Numbered from the stretch's first letter, positions 18,229 to 27,054 are shown. The stretch is DNA of 64,000 nucleotides from Bacteroidaceae bacterium (GCA_017541025.1 JAFXZY010000053.1:1-64000), one strand, 5' to 3'. Translations and numbers: made by a program. The notes: generated by a model from the sequence alone, not told the origin.

Positions 18229-18252
18229 TCCTTTTTTTTAAAGATGGCGACG

Positions 18253-19512
18253 CTAATCGGCACGTTGGCGCACACGCGAACCTACAAGGGCATAGAGAAG
18301 CATCAGCACTTCACCGCCCAACACCAGGAACCACGACCAACGCCAGCCACCCATATCAGCCAGCATACCCTGCACCAACGGAAGTACTGCGCCACCCATC
18401 ACACCAATCATAAAAACACCCGAGGCCACAGAGGTATAAGGACCCAAATGAGCTACAGAGAGAGTGAAAATAGCACCCCACATGATGGAATGGAACAGTC
18501 CTACAGCTACTAACAACCACGGTTCATTCAGCACGATGGCTGCTATGAGCATCACGGAGGCCATCAGTGTAGTGAATGTTAGCTGCACTCGAGGCGATAC
18601 ACGACTGAGCATACTGCCACAAAGACGACCAACGAGCATCAGTCCCCAATAGACGGTAGCCATCAGCGTGATAGTGGTAACATTAAGATGCAACTCGGTA
18701 AGTGCATACAGGTTTATGTTTGCACCGATGCAAACCTCGCAACCAACATAAAAAAAGATAGCCACGACACCCAGTGTGAGGTGAGAGAAACTCCACACAC
18801 TCTTCTCGAGACGTTCGCCCTGCTGGGCTCGGGTACCTTCTATGTCGGGTAACGAAAGACGCATGACAAGTGCGAGCACCACAATGATAACCAATGTAAG
18901 CAGGAGGAAGGGCAGACGTAGTTGTTCAACATGAACATCCTCGAGCGCTAAACCACCAAAGATAATGCCGGAAACAAAATAAGGCGCCAGTGTCGTTCCC
19001 ACGGAGTTGGCGGAACCGCCTATAGCCAGTCGCTGAATGGATTGTGTACCATCTACATGGCAGGCAGTCAGGTAGGGATTGATAACTACCTGTAAAATGG
19101 TAGCCGAGCTACCCAACACAAACGAACCGGCCAGCAGGATAAAGAAGCCCGTGGGAATAGCATAGCCGGATATAGAAACCGATGAATCGGGCCATGCCAC
19201 GGTACAGACTGAGGAAAGGAAGTAGAGGGCAAGACCAGCCACCATAACCACAAGGCCACGAACAAGTGTTCCTTTGTAGCCGTGAAGATTAATCCAACGC
19301 GAGCCAACGCCTCCGCAAACGGGATAAGCCAAGAACCACGAGAATGTGATAAGGGTAGCTAACGTATTCTTCAGGCCCTCGGCTTGCGAAAGGAATGCCG
19401 ACTGTAGAGGACCTTGCAACTGTGAGTTTACTGTGGTAAGGAATCCTACAACAAGGAACAAGAAGACCATCGCCAGGAAAGGGCCAAGGTAATTTGTCTG
19501 GGAAGTTTTCAT
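18253..19512 (-). CDS. MFS sugar transporter, FucP/GlcNAc permease-like (419 aa)
   Basis: About twelve hydrophobic helices span the protein. The N-terminal phrase [23 protein letters not shown] and the segment [20 protein letters not shown] match the FHS family (L-fucose, glucose/galactose and N-acetylglucosamine proton symporters). It is transcribed with nagB (27-base gap) and a ROK sugar kinase, so it most likely imports an amino sugar across the inner membrane. There is no fucose gene nearby. The length is typical. Exact sugar specificity cannot be read from sequence. Confidence 0.85.
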   Translation of the reverse strand: MKTSQTNYLGPFLAMVFLFLVVGFLTTVNSQLQGPLQSAFLSQAEGLKNTLATLITFSWFLAYPVCGGVGSRWINLHGYKGTLVRGLVVMVAGLALYFLSSVCTVAWPDSSVSISGYAIPTGFFILLAGSFVLGSSATILQVVINPYLTACHVDGTQSIQRLAIGGSANSVGTTLAPYFVSGIIFGGLALEDVHVEQLRLPFLLLTLVIIVVLALVMRLSLPDIEGTRAQQGERLEKSVWSFSHLTLGVVAIFFYVGCEVCIGANINLYALTELHLNVTTITLMATVYWGLMLVGRLCGSMLSRVSPRVQLTFTTLMASVMLIAAIVLNEPWLLVAVGLFHSIMWGAIFTLSVAHLGPYTSVASGVFMIGVMGGAVLPLVQGMLADMGGWRWSWFLVLGGEVLMLLYALVGSRVRQRAD

Positions 19513-19539
19513 TTTCTTTGTGATTGGGTTAATTTAGTG

Positions 19540-20271
19540 CTATAGTTTGTAGGATGCATCAGCATCAAGAAGAAATTCGCAGTTGGGATGTAGTTGAAGG
19601 ATAGAGGCAGGCAGGTCGGTGGTGACAGGGCCATGGAGCATAGAGCGTACAATATCGGTTTTGTTCTTGCCTTTGGCAACTAGAACAATATGACGCGCAT
19701 GCATAATATCGCGAATGCCAAGCGTTACGCCGCCCAACCATTTGTCTGCTGGAGTTGCCGTCTCAAGGCGAATACGTTCTTCCAGTTCGACATTCATATC
19801 CGTAACCCAGGCAGAACTTCCAAAAGGAGTCCCGGGTTGGTTGAAGCCCAAATGACCATTCTCTCCCAAACCCAAGATAAGCAGGTCGATGCCGCCACGT
19901 TGCTCCAGTTCATCGGTGAACTGTTGGCAGGCCGCAGGGAAATCGTCACATTCGGTAGGAAGCATCAGGAAGTGTTCTTCATCAACCTTCATTGCATCCA
20001 GCACCTCCGTCCGGAGCATCGTATAACAGGCTCCTGCGTATTCTCGGGGCACACCTACTACTTCGTCCAAGCCAAAGAATGTCGTACGGCTGACATCAAA
20101 TCCCGTCTGTTGCCACAGCTGAGCCACTAGTCGGTGCATATTACCTGTGGTACGGCCGGTAGAAAGCCCTATCACACAGTTGGGCTTTGACTTTATCTGT
20201 TCTACAATACGAAGAGCTGCTGCCTCGTCGAAGCTATGCTCGTCGGGCAAAACTGTAATCTGGTATTTCAT
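19540..20271 (-). CDS. nagB: Glucosamine-6-phosphate deaminase
   Basis: A protein of 243 residues, the length of the compact NagB type. The active-site loops are visible: GLSTGRTTGNM near residue 36, FFGLDEVVGV with the catalytic Asp, and LGLGENGHLGFNQPG near 132-146, which binds substrate and carries the His of the catalytic set. The enzyme converts glucosamine-6-phosphate to fructose-6-phosphate and ammonia. The start overlaps the end of the ROK kinase by 4 bases (ATGA), giving a tight operon with a kinase and a permease. No nagA deacetylase is in the window. A glucosamine-phosphate isomerase-like paralogue with other specificity remains possible. Confidence 0.88.
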   Translation of the reverse strand: MKYQITVLPDEHSFDEAAALRIVEQIKSKPNCVIGLSTGRTTGNMHRLVAQLWQQTGFDVSRTTFFGLDEVVGVPREYAGACYTMLRTEVLDAMKVDEEHFLMLPTECDDFPAACQQFTDELEQRGGIDLLILGLGENGHLGFNQPGTPFGSSAWVTDMNVELEERIRLETATPADKWLGGVTLGIRDIMHARHIVLVAKGKNKTDIVRSMLHGPVTTDLPASILQLHPNCEFLLDADASYKL

Positions 20272-21212
20272 ATTTTCCCATTCATTGCCACCACAGCAGC
20301 ACCAAGGAGGCCGATATGGTGTGGTTCAAGTTTAGTTAATTGTACGCCATTAGTGACAAAACGCATGGTCTCTGCTTGCAAGAAAGGTCGCATCTGTTCC
20401 AATAGGTAACCGTCGGCCACAACGCTGCCGCCCAACACTACGGTGTCCGGGTCTGTTACCCGCACAAGATTCATAATGAGGGAAGCCAGCGCCTCGGCAG
20501 CATTCTTCACCAACATCTCACACAAAGCATCACCCTGAAGGCTCAACTCATAGACCTCCTTGACAGAGACGCGCTTTCCATCTTCTGGTATCGTAAGCCT
20601 TGTCTCGTAGCGTTCTCTGAGTAAGCGGGCGCAAATATCGAAGCCACATCCGGCTGCAATTGTTTCAACACAGTTCTTGCGTCCACAAGCACAAGTAGTA
20701 CCCATATTGACACCTACTGTGGTATGCCCTACCTCACCGGCATTAAAATGGCTGCCGCGAATAAGTTGTCCGTTCACAACGGAACAGGCGGCTATGCCCG
20801 TGCCGACGTTGATGAAAACAAAGTTGCGAGAGAAACGACCTACTCCCCAATGTAGTTCTGCCCGTGTAGCACTTTTCACGTCATTGTCAATATAAGCAGG
20901 TAGCCTATACCGCTCGGTCAATTCCCGCGCCATCTCGATGGGAAAGGTACGACTGGGATCTATTTGCTCCCAGATACCACGCTCGGTGTCAACACGGCCC
21001 ACCAGCCCTAAACCCATTGCCATGGGCTTGCAAAGAGGATTGGCGACGGTAACAAGATAATCGTCAATGGCCCTGAAGATATAATCCTTTGCGTCACGCT
21101 GATCTCTGAAGGTCGAAGGATAACGTTTCTCACGCAAGATATGTCCTTCAGCATCCACCTCCCCTATCAGCAGTTTAGTGCCACCAAGATCGATTCCAAG
21201 AAATGTTTCCAT
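20268..21212 (-). CDS. ROK-family sugar kinase (314 aa)
   Basis: The N-terminal ATP-binding motif GIDLGGTKLLIGEVD and the zinc motif CACGRKNCVE of the ROK family (near residue 175) are both present, as is the catalytic Asp in YIDNDV. There is no N-terminal helix-turn-helix, so it is a kinase and not a repressor. Next to nagB and a sugar permease it most likely phosphorylates glucosamine, N-acetylglucosamine or glucose. It is the first gene of the cassette, with a -7 box at 21299-21306. Confidence 0.88.
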   Translation of the reverse strand: METFLGIDLGGTKLLIGEVDAEGHILREKRYPSTFRDQRDAKDYIFRAIDDYLVTVANPLCKPMAMGLGLVGRVDTERGIWEQIDPSRTFPIEMARELTERYRLPAYIDNDVKSATRAELHWGVGRFSRNFVFINVGTGIAACSVVNGQLIRGSHFNAGEVGHTTVGVNMGTTCACGRKNCVETIAAGCGFDICARLLRERYETRLTIPEDGKRVSVKEVYELSLQGDALCEMLVKNAAEALASLIMNLVRVTDPDTVVLGGSVVADGYLLEQMRPFLQAETMRFVTNGVQLTKLEPHHIGLLGAAVVAMNGKI

Positions 21213-21298
21213 TATTATTGATTAATATGAAGTTAAAATGGGGGAACTTTTTCGCGTTTCCCTTTCGTTCCGAACATTTATAGCTATAATATTATCTG

Positions 21299-21306
21299 CA
21301 AAGATA
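21299..21306 (-). promoter_or_regulatory. -7 box upstream of the amino-sugar cassette
   Basis: TATCTTTG on the minus strand fits TAnnTTTG and lies about 87 bases before the ROK start. The long AT-rich leader (21213-21298) shows no other gene. Confidence 0.5.
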
Positions 21307-21358
21307 GTGTAAACAGAATAAAACAACAAATATATTGGGGTAATCCGTTGAATAATCA

Positions 21359-21382
21359 AAAAAAAGGGGACGTATGTCCCCC
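21359..21382 (-). terminator. Rho-independent terminator after era
   Basis: On the minus strand GGGGAC, a 4-base loop and GTCCCC are followed by a run of T. It ends the yceD-rpmF-fabH-era transcript, so the sugar cassette downstream has its own promoter. Confidence 0.85.
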
Positions 21383-21409
21383 TATTTTGCATCTATACAA
21401 ACAGAAAAA

Positions 21410-22324
21410 TCATTCTAACTGATAGCCGTAGGACTTCATGGCACGGTCACTCTGACGCCAGTCCTTATCCACCTTAACGAAGACTTCCAAGAAGATGCTC
21501 TTGCCGAAGAACTTCTCCAGGCTCCTGCGGGCTTCGGTGCTGACACGCTTCAGCGCTACTCCCTGATGACCGATAATAATACCCTTCTGGCTGTCGCGTT
21601 CCACGTAAATAACGGCATTAATATGAATGTTCTTGTCTGTTTCCTTGAACTGCTCCACCACCACCTCTACGCTGTAGGGAATCTCCTTGTCGTAATAGAG
21701 GAGAATCTTCTCGCGGATAATCTCTGTCACGAAGAAACGGGCTGGTTTGTCGGTCCACTGGTCCTTATCGAAGTAGGCAGGACTTTCGGGCAGCAGTTCC
21801 TGTATGCGCTTGAGCACTACATCCACATTGAACTTATGCAGAGCGCTGATGGGAATGATTTCCGCCTTTGGCAGAATTGCATGCCACTTCTCTACTATAT
21901 CGGCAAGTTGCTGCTGACAACTCCCCTCGCCCTTCGAAGAAGAACTTGGAGTGAGGGTATCTATCTTGTTGATAAGAACAAGCACAGGCACCGTCATACG
22001 CTGCACCTTCTCCAGGAACTCTGCATTCTTATCGGGTGTCTCCACCATATCGGTTACATACAACAGCACATCGGCATCCTGAAGGGCGCTCTCGGAGAAC
22101 TGAAGCATCTGCTCCTGTAGTTTGTAGTTGGGTTTCAGGACACCAGGGGTATCCGAGAAACAAATCTGCATCTCGGGCGTATTAAGGATGCCCATAATAC
22201 GATGGCGTGTGGTCTGCGCCTTAAATGTGGCAATACTGATACGCTCGCCCACCAGGAGGTTCATGAGCGTACTTTTACCCACATTGGGATTACCTACTAT
22301 GTTTACAAATCCAGCCTTATGCAC
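21410..22324 (-). CDS. era: GTPase Era
   Basis: A GTPase domain with GNPNVGKST, DTPG and NKID, followed by a KH domain containing the GIIIGHQG motif, defines Era, which binds 16S rRNA during 30S assembly. The likely start is the GTG at 22324, giving VHKAGFVNIVGNPNVGK as in relatives and 304 residues. An upstream ATG at 22363 would prefix 13 residues read from heptamer and palindromic repeats. Directly after NKID there is an extra segment, LTPSSSSKGEGSCQQ, encoded by a GC-rich repeat at 21918-21958; relative to E. coli Era this loop is about ten residues longer. It lies downstream of fabH. Confidence 0.95.
   Translation of the reverse strand: MHKAGFVNIVGNPNVGKSTLMNLLVGERISIATFKAQTTRHRIMGILNTPEMQICFSDTPGVLKPNYKLQEQMLQFSESALQDADVLLYVTDMVETPDKNAEFLEKVQRMTVPVLVLINKIDTLTPSSSSKGEGSCQQQLADIVEKWHAILPKAEIIPISALHKFNVDVVLKRIQELLPESPAYFDKDQWTDKPARFFVTEIIREKILLYYDKEIPYSVEVVVEQFKETDKNIHINAVIYVERDSQKGIIIGHQGVALKRVSTEARRSLEKFFGKSIFLEVFVKVDKDWRQSDRAMKSYGYQLE
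21918..21958. repeat. GC-rich repeat inside the era reading frame
   Basis: The stretch has the CTCCCCTCGCCC ... GGAGTGAGGG form of the genome's palindromic repeats, with CTTCGAAG in the middle, and encodes the extra loop after the G4 motif. The match to the other elements is partial. Confidence 0.45.
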
Positions 22325-22333
22325 TCTGATTAC

Positions 22334-22451
22334 GAATTGAGAATTGAGGGCGCTCAGCGCCAATTGAGAATTGAAAATTCTTTACTATCAACTCTAAACT
22401 TTACCAACTGTCTCTAAACTCTAAACTATCAACTATCAACTATCAACTATT
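22334..22451. repeat. Heptamer repeat tract between era and fabH
   Basis: Two blocks are seen. GAATTGA-type heptamers flank the palindrome GGCGCTCAGCGCC at 22334-22378, then five units of TCTAAAC/TATCAAC run at 22413-22447. The fabH stop codon (22443-22445) is part of the last unit. Confidence 0.85.
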
Positions 22452-23525
22452 CCTTTTAGCGTACCACTCTTCGCGGGTGATTTCACCTTCCTTATAGAAC
22501 TCGGCGGGTTCCTTGGCTGCCTCGGCAGCACCATCGTAGCCCCAAATCATATAACTGGCGCCCCAGGTAAAGCCAGCACCAAAGGCTGTAAACACCAGTT
22601 TATCGCCTTTCTTCAGGCGAGGTTCATACTCCCAAAGGCAAAGAGGAAGTGTTCCGCCCGAAGTATTAGCCATATGGTCGATATTCACCATCACGTGGTC
22701 GGCTTCTACCCCAATACGCTTAGCTACAGAAACTTCTATATTGATATTTGCCTGATGAGGAATCACCCAGGCGATGTTATCCTTGTTGAGTCCATTTCGT
22801 TCCGTAAGTGTCTTAACGGCACTACTCATATCCAGTACTGCGTGCTTGTAAACAGCTCGGCCCTCCTGATAAACAAAATGCTCACGAGCATCAACCGACT
22901 CATGGCTGGGCATCTTGGCTGAACCACCGGCTGCCATGTGAAGGTTTTGGAACCCCTTGCCGTCCACACGATAGTATCCGTCCATCAAGCCTACCCTCTC
23001 CGTTGTTGCTTCCATCATTACACAAGCAGCTCCGTCACCAAAGATAGGACAAGTGTTACGGTCCTCATAGTTGGTCATACTACTCATGTGGTCACCGCCA
23101 CAGACAACAATGCGTTTGTAACGTCCGCTGCGAATATAAGAGGCTCCTGCCTCCATAGCATAAAGGAAACCTGCACAGGCAGCTTCCATATCGAAGCCAA
23201 AGGCGTTTTTCAATCCGCAATTACCAATAACCAATGATGCAGTAGAGGGAAAATGATAGTCAGGAGTAGTGGTAGCACAAATTACCAACTCTATGGTATC
23301 AGGGTTAGCACCGGTCTTACGCAGAAGCTGCTGTACGGCACGGGTCATCAGATACGAGGTACCACTACCCTGTTCCGGTTTAAGAATATGACGCGTCTTC
23401 ACTCCGATGCGTTCCATAATCCACTCGTCAGACGTATCTACGATAGTAGACATCTCCTCGTTATCCAGAATATAGTCTGGAACATATCCTCCAACGCCAG
23501 TTATAACGGCATTTATTTCTTCCAT
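22443..23525 (-). CDS. fabH: Beta-ketoacyl-ACP synthase III
   Basis: FabH starts fatty-acid synthesis by condensing an acyl-CoA with malonyl-ACP. The catalytic triad is visible: Cys117 in EAACAGF, His in WVIPHQANI and Asn in MANTSGG. The protein has 360 residues, slightly longer than the E. coli enzyme because of a charged C-terminal tail (FYKEGEITREEWYAKRNS) typical of Bacteroidetes. The gene lies between rpmF and era in the conserved order. Its stop codon is formed by a TATCAAC heptamer tract, so repeat-number changes would alter the C-terminus. Confidence 0.95.
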   Translation of the reverse strand: MEEINAVITGVGGYVPDYILDNEEMSTIVDTSDEWIMERIGVKTRHILKPEQGSGTSYLMTRAVQQLLRKTGANPDTIELVICATTTPDYHFPSTASLVIGNCGLKNAFGFDMEAACAGFLYAMEAGASYIRSGRYKRIVVCGGDHMSSMTNYEDRNTCPIFGDGAACVMMEATTERVGLMDGYYRVDGKGFQNLHMAAGGSAKMPSHESVDAREHFVYQEGRAVYKHAVLDMSSAVKTLTERNGLNKDNIAWVIPHQANINIEVSVAKRIGVEADHVMVNIDHMANTSGGTLPLCLWEYEPRLKKGDKLVFTAFGAGFTWGASYMIWGYDGAAEAAKEPAEFYKEGEITREEWYAKRNS

Positions 23526-23613
23526 TATCTATTTACGTGTTTACAATAAAAAATAAAGCCGCATGAGCCCAAATTGTTAGGGCCTTAGCGGCTTATTTCT
23601 TTACCTCAGAAGA

Positions 23614-23793
23614 TTAAGCTTCCTTCTCGATAGCAACCTTGCCGCGATAGTATCCACAAGCAGGGCATACAGTGTGATAAATGTGGAACTCGCCGCAGTT
23701 AGGGCATACTGCCAATGCAGGAGCTACAGCCTTATCATGAGTTCTTCTTTTGAGGGTCCTAGTCTTGGACTGTCTTCTTTTAGGATGTGCCAT
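23614..23793 (-). CDS. rpmF: 50S ribosomal protein L32
   Basis: A 59-residue basic protein starting MAHPKRRQSKTRT, with a zinc ribbon formed by CPNC and CPAC (Cys30, Cys33, Cys43, Cys46). This is the cysteine-containing form of L32. It begins six bases after the yceD stop and precedes fabH by 88 bases, the classical yceD-rpmF-fabH arrangement that couples ribosome and lipid synthesis. The whole length is present. Confidence 0.95.
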   Translation of the reverse strand: MAHPKRRQSKTRTLKRRTHDKAVAPALAVCPNCGEFHIYHTVCPACGYYRGKVAIEKEA

Positions 23794-23799
23794 TTTCTT

Positions 23800-24321
23800 T
23801 TATTTTTTATTGTTATCTAATATTTTCTTTAATTCGTTCCAACGCGGGTCGATAGGTTTTTCTTCTTCCTCTGTCGGAGTGAGGGAATCTAACGCCGCCG
23901 TCATTTGCTGGCTGCATGCTCCATCCGGATGTACATGGCGAAGGGGAATTTCAAGAGCTGCAAACTCATATATATTCCATGCTACATTCAGCACGCCTTC
24001 CTCCTCAGGAACAACAATCAAGTCGCCATCATCGGCAAACTCATCTCCCAGCTTTGCACACAATACATGCTCAGCACTGATGGGACAATCCATCCAATCC
24101 AAACAACGGTCGCACAAGACTTTAACCGTGCCATCCAATTGAAACTTCAGTTCATAGGCACCAGCCGTCCGCTTCACCCGTAATGCGACATCCAGCTGAC
24201 CTTGTTGAATCTCAGGACCCTGAACAGCGGAGAAGAAGTCGTCGTCTACATGCCAGTTGTACGACACAGTACCTTCCGACATGCCTTTCAGATCCACTTT
24301 ATAGCTATCCAGTTTCTCCAT
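23800..24321 (-). CDS. YceD/DUF177 family protein
   Basis: A protein of 173 residues with the DUF177 core: a pair of cysteines in KVLCDRCLD (about residues 98-101) and a C-terminal stretch ending in PRWNELKKIL, the family signature immediately before rpmF. DUF177/YceD proteins are linked to 23S rRNA maturation and ribosome assembly. It is the first gene of the yceD-rpmF-fabH-era unit, with a -7 box 8 bases upstream of the ATG. Confidence 0.88.
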   Translation of the reverse strand: MEKLDSYKVDLKGMSEGTVSYNWHVDDDFFSAVQGPEIQQGQLDVALRVKRTAGAYELKFQLDGTVKVLCDRCLDWMDCPISAEHVLCAKLGDEFADDGDLIVVPEEEGVLNVAWNIYEFAALEIPLRHVHPDGACSQQMTAALDSLTPTEEEEKPIDPRWNELKKILDNNKK

Positions 24322-24328
24322 CGGGCTG

Positions 24329-24336
24329 CAAAATTA
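24329..24336 (-). promoter_or_regulatory. -7 box of the yceD-rpmF-fabH-era operon
   Basis: TAATTTTG on the minus strand fits TAnnTTTG and ends 8 bases before the yceD ATG, implying a very short leader. The -33 region is only TTGC-like at a 20-base distance. Confidence 0.5.
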
Positions 24337-24384
24337 CAAAAAAAACAAATAACGACGCAAGAATTTGCTCTAAAAATTGACCTA

Positions 24385-25542
24385 TTAGCGTTTTTTGAGC
24401 TCAATACGGAACGTTGTACCTTTCCCAATCTCGGAATTTTTCACAAAAATGCGTCCATTATGATATTCTTCCACAATTCTCTTCGCTAATGAAAGGCCTA
24501 AACCCCAACCGCGCTTTTTGGTAGTGAAGCCTGGGGTAAAAACATTCTTAAAATGATTCTTGGGAATGCCCTTACCCGTATCAGTTACTTCAACGAAGAA
24601 ACAGTTGGTTTCTTCACGAGCCACTATGGTAATACTTCCACTACCGTCCATCGCATCAATGGCATTTTTACATAAGTTCTCAATTACCCATTCAAAAAGT
24701 GGGGCACAGATATTTACTATAAGAGGCACCTGAGGCAATTGACAGGACATACTCACACGATTGCTGGTACGACGATTAATATACTGAACCACCTGCTCTA
24801 CCACATCGTTCAGGCTCTCAGGCTTAGGTTCTGGCTGTGAACCTATCTTGCTGAAGCGTTCTGCTATACGTTGCAGGCGCTGCACATCCTTTCCCATCTC
24901 AGGAAGTAGTTCATCATCGGGATATGTTTCACGCAGCACTTCGTGCCATGCCATCAGACTGCTGATGGGTGTTCCCAACTGATGAGCCGTTTCTTTGCTA
25001 AGACCCACCCATACCTTGTTCTGCTCGGCTTTCTTGCTACTCAAAAGAGCAAAGATAGCTACAACCACGAATATCAGCACAATGCCCAACTGTACATAGG
25101 GCCACCAAGCCAACCGCCAAAGAATCAGGCTATCATCGTAGCAGATTTCCATATAATCAGAAGGAGAAAGATTGATGCGTATCACCTTACCGGACTGGCG
25201 CATACGAACAGATTTCGCCTTCACCACCTCAGCCTCGTTCTGCCGTTCACGGTCAGAAATTGGTATATTACGGTAGTCTTGTACATTTCCATCGCGGTCG
25301 AGAACCACCACAGGAATAGTGTTGTTACTGTTCAGGACTGTCCACACAAGGGTCAGATCGGTATTTTCATCAGCATTGTTCAGACTCCGCATAGCTTCGG
25401 CCCAAATTTCCATTTTGCGCTGTTCCTCTTTTTTGAGGTCGTGCACAAGGAAATTCGACACCACCAGCGAGGCCACACTTAACACAATTGCAGCCACAAC
25501 CAGCAGAATCTTCACCTGACGAATTCTATTTATCCACTGCAT
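24385..25542 (-). CDS. Membrane sensor histidine kinase (385 aa)
   Basis: Two membrane helices (about 11-33 and 145-167) frame a small extracytoplasmic sensor of about 110 residues. The phosphoacceptor region is SKETAHQLGTP with His187, and the ATP-binding domain shows the N box (ENLCKNAIDAMD), G1 (DTGKGIP) and G2 (GWGLGLSLAKRI) motifs. It would autophosphorylate and signal to a response regulator, but none is adjacent, so it is an orphan here. It is transcribed away from the clostripain-type gene. The signal sensed is unknown. Confidence 0.9.
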   Translation of the reverse strand: MQWINRIRQVKILLVVAAIVLSVASLVVSNFLVHDLKKEEQRKMEIWAEAMRSLNNADENTDLTLVWTVLNSNNTIPVVVLDRDGNVQDYRNIPISDRERQNEAEVVKAKSVRMRQSGKVIRINLSPSDYMEICYDDSLILWRLAWWPYVQLGIVLIFVVVAIFALLSSKKAEQNKVWVGLSKETAHQLGTPISSLMAWHEVLRETYPDDELLPEMGKDVQRLQRIAERFSKIGSQPEPKPESLNDVVEQVVQYINRRTSNRVSMSCQLPQVPLIVNICAPLFEWVIENLCKNAIDAMDGSGSITIVAREETNCFFVEVTDTGKGIPKNHFKNVFTPGFTTKKRGWGLGLSLAKRIVEEYHNGRIFVKNSEIGKGTTFRIELKKR

Positions 25543-25590
25543 ACGATATAATAACGGATAGAAATATCAACTTATTGTATAATTGTTGAT

Positions 25591-25611
25591 TATGAATTAT
25601 GAATTATGAAT
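25591..25611. repeat. Three TATGAAT heptamers
   Basis: Three tandem 7-bp units upstream of the 83-bp promoter repeat. They belong to the same AATTC-like heptamer class as tracts at 22334, 48547 and 60071. Confidence 0.8.
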
Positions 25612-25680
25612 TTAATTATCTGTCTTTGAGGCTCCGCCTCGAAAATATGTTCGCTCGGGAATAAAAATAAACATTTTTAT

Positions 25681-25711
25681 TTTGTTTTCCGCTCGCTTAA
25701 TTGTATCTTTG
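25681..25711 (+). promoter_or_regulatory. Promoter P1 in the tandem array
   Basis: TTTG (25681-25684), a 19-base spacer and TATCTTTG (25704-25711), a full consensus match. The palindrome GAGAC-N3-GTCTC at 25711-25723 overlaps the last base of the -7 box and would sit at the start of the transcript. Confidence 0.75.
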
Positions 25712-25763
25712 AGACTATGTCTCGAAAATACGTTCGCTCGGGAATAAAAATAAACATTTTTAT

Positions 25764-25794
25764 TTTGTTTTCCGCTCGCTTAATTGTATCTTTG
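25764..25794 (+). promoter_or_regulatory. Promoter P2 in the tandem array
   Basis: An identical arrangement one unit downstream: TTTG at 25764-25767, TATCTTTG at 25787-25794 and the palindrome at 25794-25806. Confidence 0.75.
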
Positions 25795-25845
25795 AGACTA
25801 TGTCTCGAAAATACGTTCGCTCGGGAATAAAAATAACATTTTTAT

Positions 25846-25876
25846 TTTGTTTTCCGCTCGCTTAATTGTATCTTTG
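25846..25876 (+). promoter_or_regulatory. Promoter P3, proximal to the clostripain-family gene
   Basis: TTTG at 25846-25849, a 19-base spacer and TATCTTTG at 25869-25876. The palindrome is missing here and the ATG follows 5 bases after the -7 box, so the P3 transcript would be nearly leaderless. Confidence 0.8.
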
Positions 25877-25881
25877 TCCCC

Positions 25882-27054
25882 ATGAAATCAAAATTACTAT
25901 ACCTAATTATATTTATAGGGACGGTTTTTGCCTTCTCTGCATGCAGTGATGACGGACCTCTTGACCCAGAAGAGGAAACATACGAAAATATTGCCATCAT
26001 GTACTGGATGGGCGACAACAGTTTAACCAGATGGGCAGAGGATGACATCAATGAACTTGTTCAAGGCAAGGATAACATACCTGATAACAGCAAGATTGTT
26101 ATCTATGTCGACAAAGCAGATGCTTTCCCCGTAATATACCAACTGGATGCAGAAAATGGGTTGCAGGTATGGAAGCAATACACTCAGGAGGAAGACTGCA
26201 CAGACTCGCTGACCCTTCTGAACAACCTTAAGACCATTGTCAAGAATTTCCCTGCCAAAAATTACGGGCTCACCTTCGGAGCACATGGTTCCGGATGGGT
26301 ATGGCGACAGCGCAGAGCCTTGGGGCCAGACTACAGCCATTCGAGCAATTACCTAAACATACCTACCTTACGAGGCGTACTGGAGCACTTGCCTCATTTC
26401 AAATATGTATTCTTTGATGTCTGTTTTATGCAATGCATAGAAGTGGCATACGAACTGCGCAATGTTACCGATTGGGTGATTGGCTCTCCTGCAGAGATTC
26501 CCAACCCAGGCGCTCCCTACCATATAATTGAAAAAGCTATGTGTAACGGAGATGTTTATGGCATAGTTAATGGATACGATAGCTATTACCCCGAAACGCT
26601 TAACGGAGTTTATTTCAAGGGAGTTGTTATATCCGCTGCTAAATGTAGCGAGTTGGATAATTTGGCAACCACAACCGCCAACTATATAAAAAATGTATTT
26701 GGCAACCGTCAGACTCTATCCAATAACGAAACACTGAAAATTCAGAAATATTCATCAGAATTCAGTTCTTACACTTTCTGTTACGACATGAGTTCTATCA
26801 TGTATAACATCTTATCCCTTGAAGACTACAACCAATGGACAGACAATTTTAGTAACACTGTTCCGTTGCGAAAGGCAAAAAGTGGTGAATGGACAGCCAA
26901 GTATTGTTACAACCCCACCATATATGACCCCGACCATTTTGGCGGCATCTCCATGTACATTCCCAAGGATGATTACGTAGGCAACATCACAAATGCCGAC
27001 TTGCGACATTTCCAATGGTACAAGGATGCAGGATGGGACCAAACCGGATGGTAA
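25882..27054 (+). CDS. Clostripain-family (C11) cysteine peptidase lipoprotein (390 aa)
   Basis: A lipobox FSAC (Cys21) marks a membrane-anchored exported protein. The caspase-like catalytic pair of family C11 is visible: His135 in TFGAHGSGW and Cys181 in FFDVCFMQ, each after a hydrophobic strand. C11 enzymes cleave after basic residues and often mature by self-cleavage. The start ATG at 25882 follows promoter P3 directly, with two more promoter copies upstream, which implies strong or staged expression. The next two genes on this strand are also peptidases. Substrate unknown. Confidence 0.88.
   Translation: MKSKLLYLIIFIGTVFAFSACSDDGPLDPEEETYENIAIMYWMGDNSLTRWAEDDINELVQGKDNIPDNSKIVIYVDKADAFPVIYQLDAENGLQVWKQYTQEEDCTDSLTLLNNLKTIVKNFPAKNYGLTFGAHGSGWVWRQRRALGPDYSHSSNYLNIPTLRGVLEHLPHFKYVFFDVCFMQCIEVAYELRNVTDWVIGSPAEIPNPGAPYHIIEKAMCNGDVYGIVNGYDSYYPETLNGVYFKGVVISAAKCSELDNLATTTANYIKNVFGNRQTLSNNETLKIQKYSSEFSSYTFCYDMSSIMYNILSLEDYNQWTDNFSNTVPLRKAKSGEWTAKYCYNPTIYDPDHFGGISMYIPKDDYVGNITNADLRHFQWYKDAGWDQTGW

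Larger units (their letters stand above)
25623..25870. repeat. Three tandem copies of an 83-bp promoter-bearing unit
   Basis: Copies start at 25623, 25706 and 25789 (83, 83 and 82 bp). Each contains a 13-base palindrome just after TCTTT, a hairpin of AATAAAAAT/ATTTTTATT and a promoter at its end. The palindrome is GAGGC-TCC-GCCTC in copy 1 and GAGAC-TAT-GTCTC in copies 2 and 3, so the changed pair is compensated. The only length change is one base in the loop of the AT hairpin. Confidence 0.92.

Noticed and set aside
22325..22363. Upstream ATG start of era
   Set aside because: The 13 additional residues are read from heptamer and palindromic repeats; the GTG at 22324 gives the family N-terminus. 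Use of the ATG is not fully excluded.
25623..25870. Tandem 83-bp repeats as a CRISPR array
   Set aside because: The copies are contiguous with no unique spacers and no cas genes are present; each unit contains a promoter.
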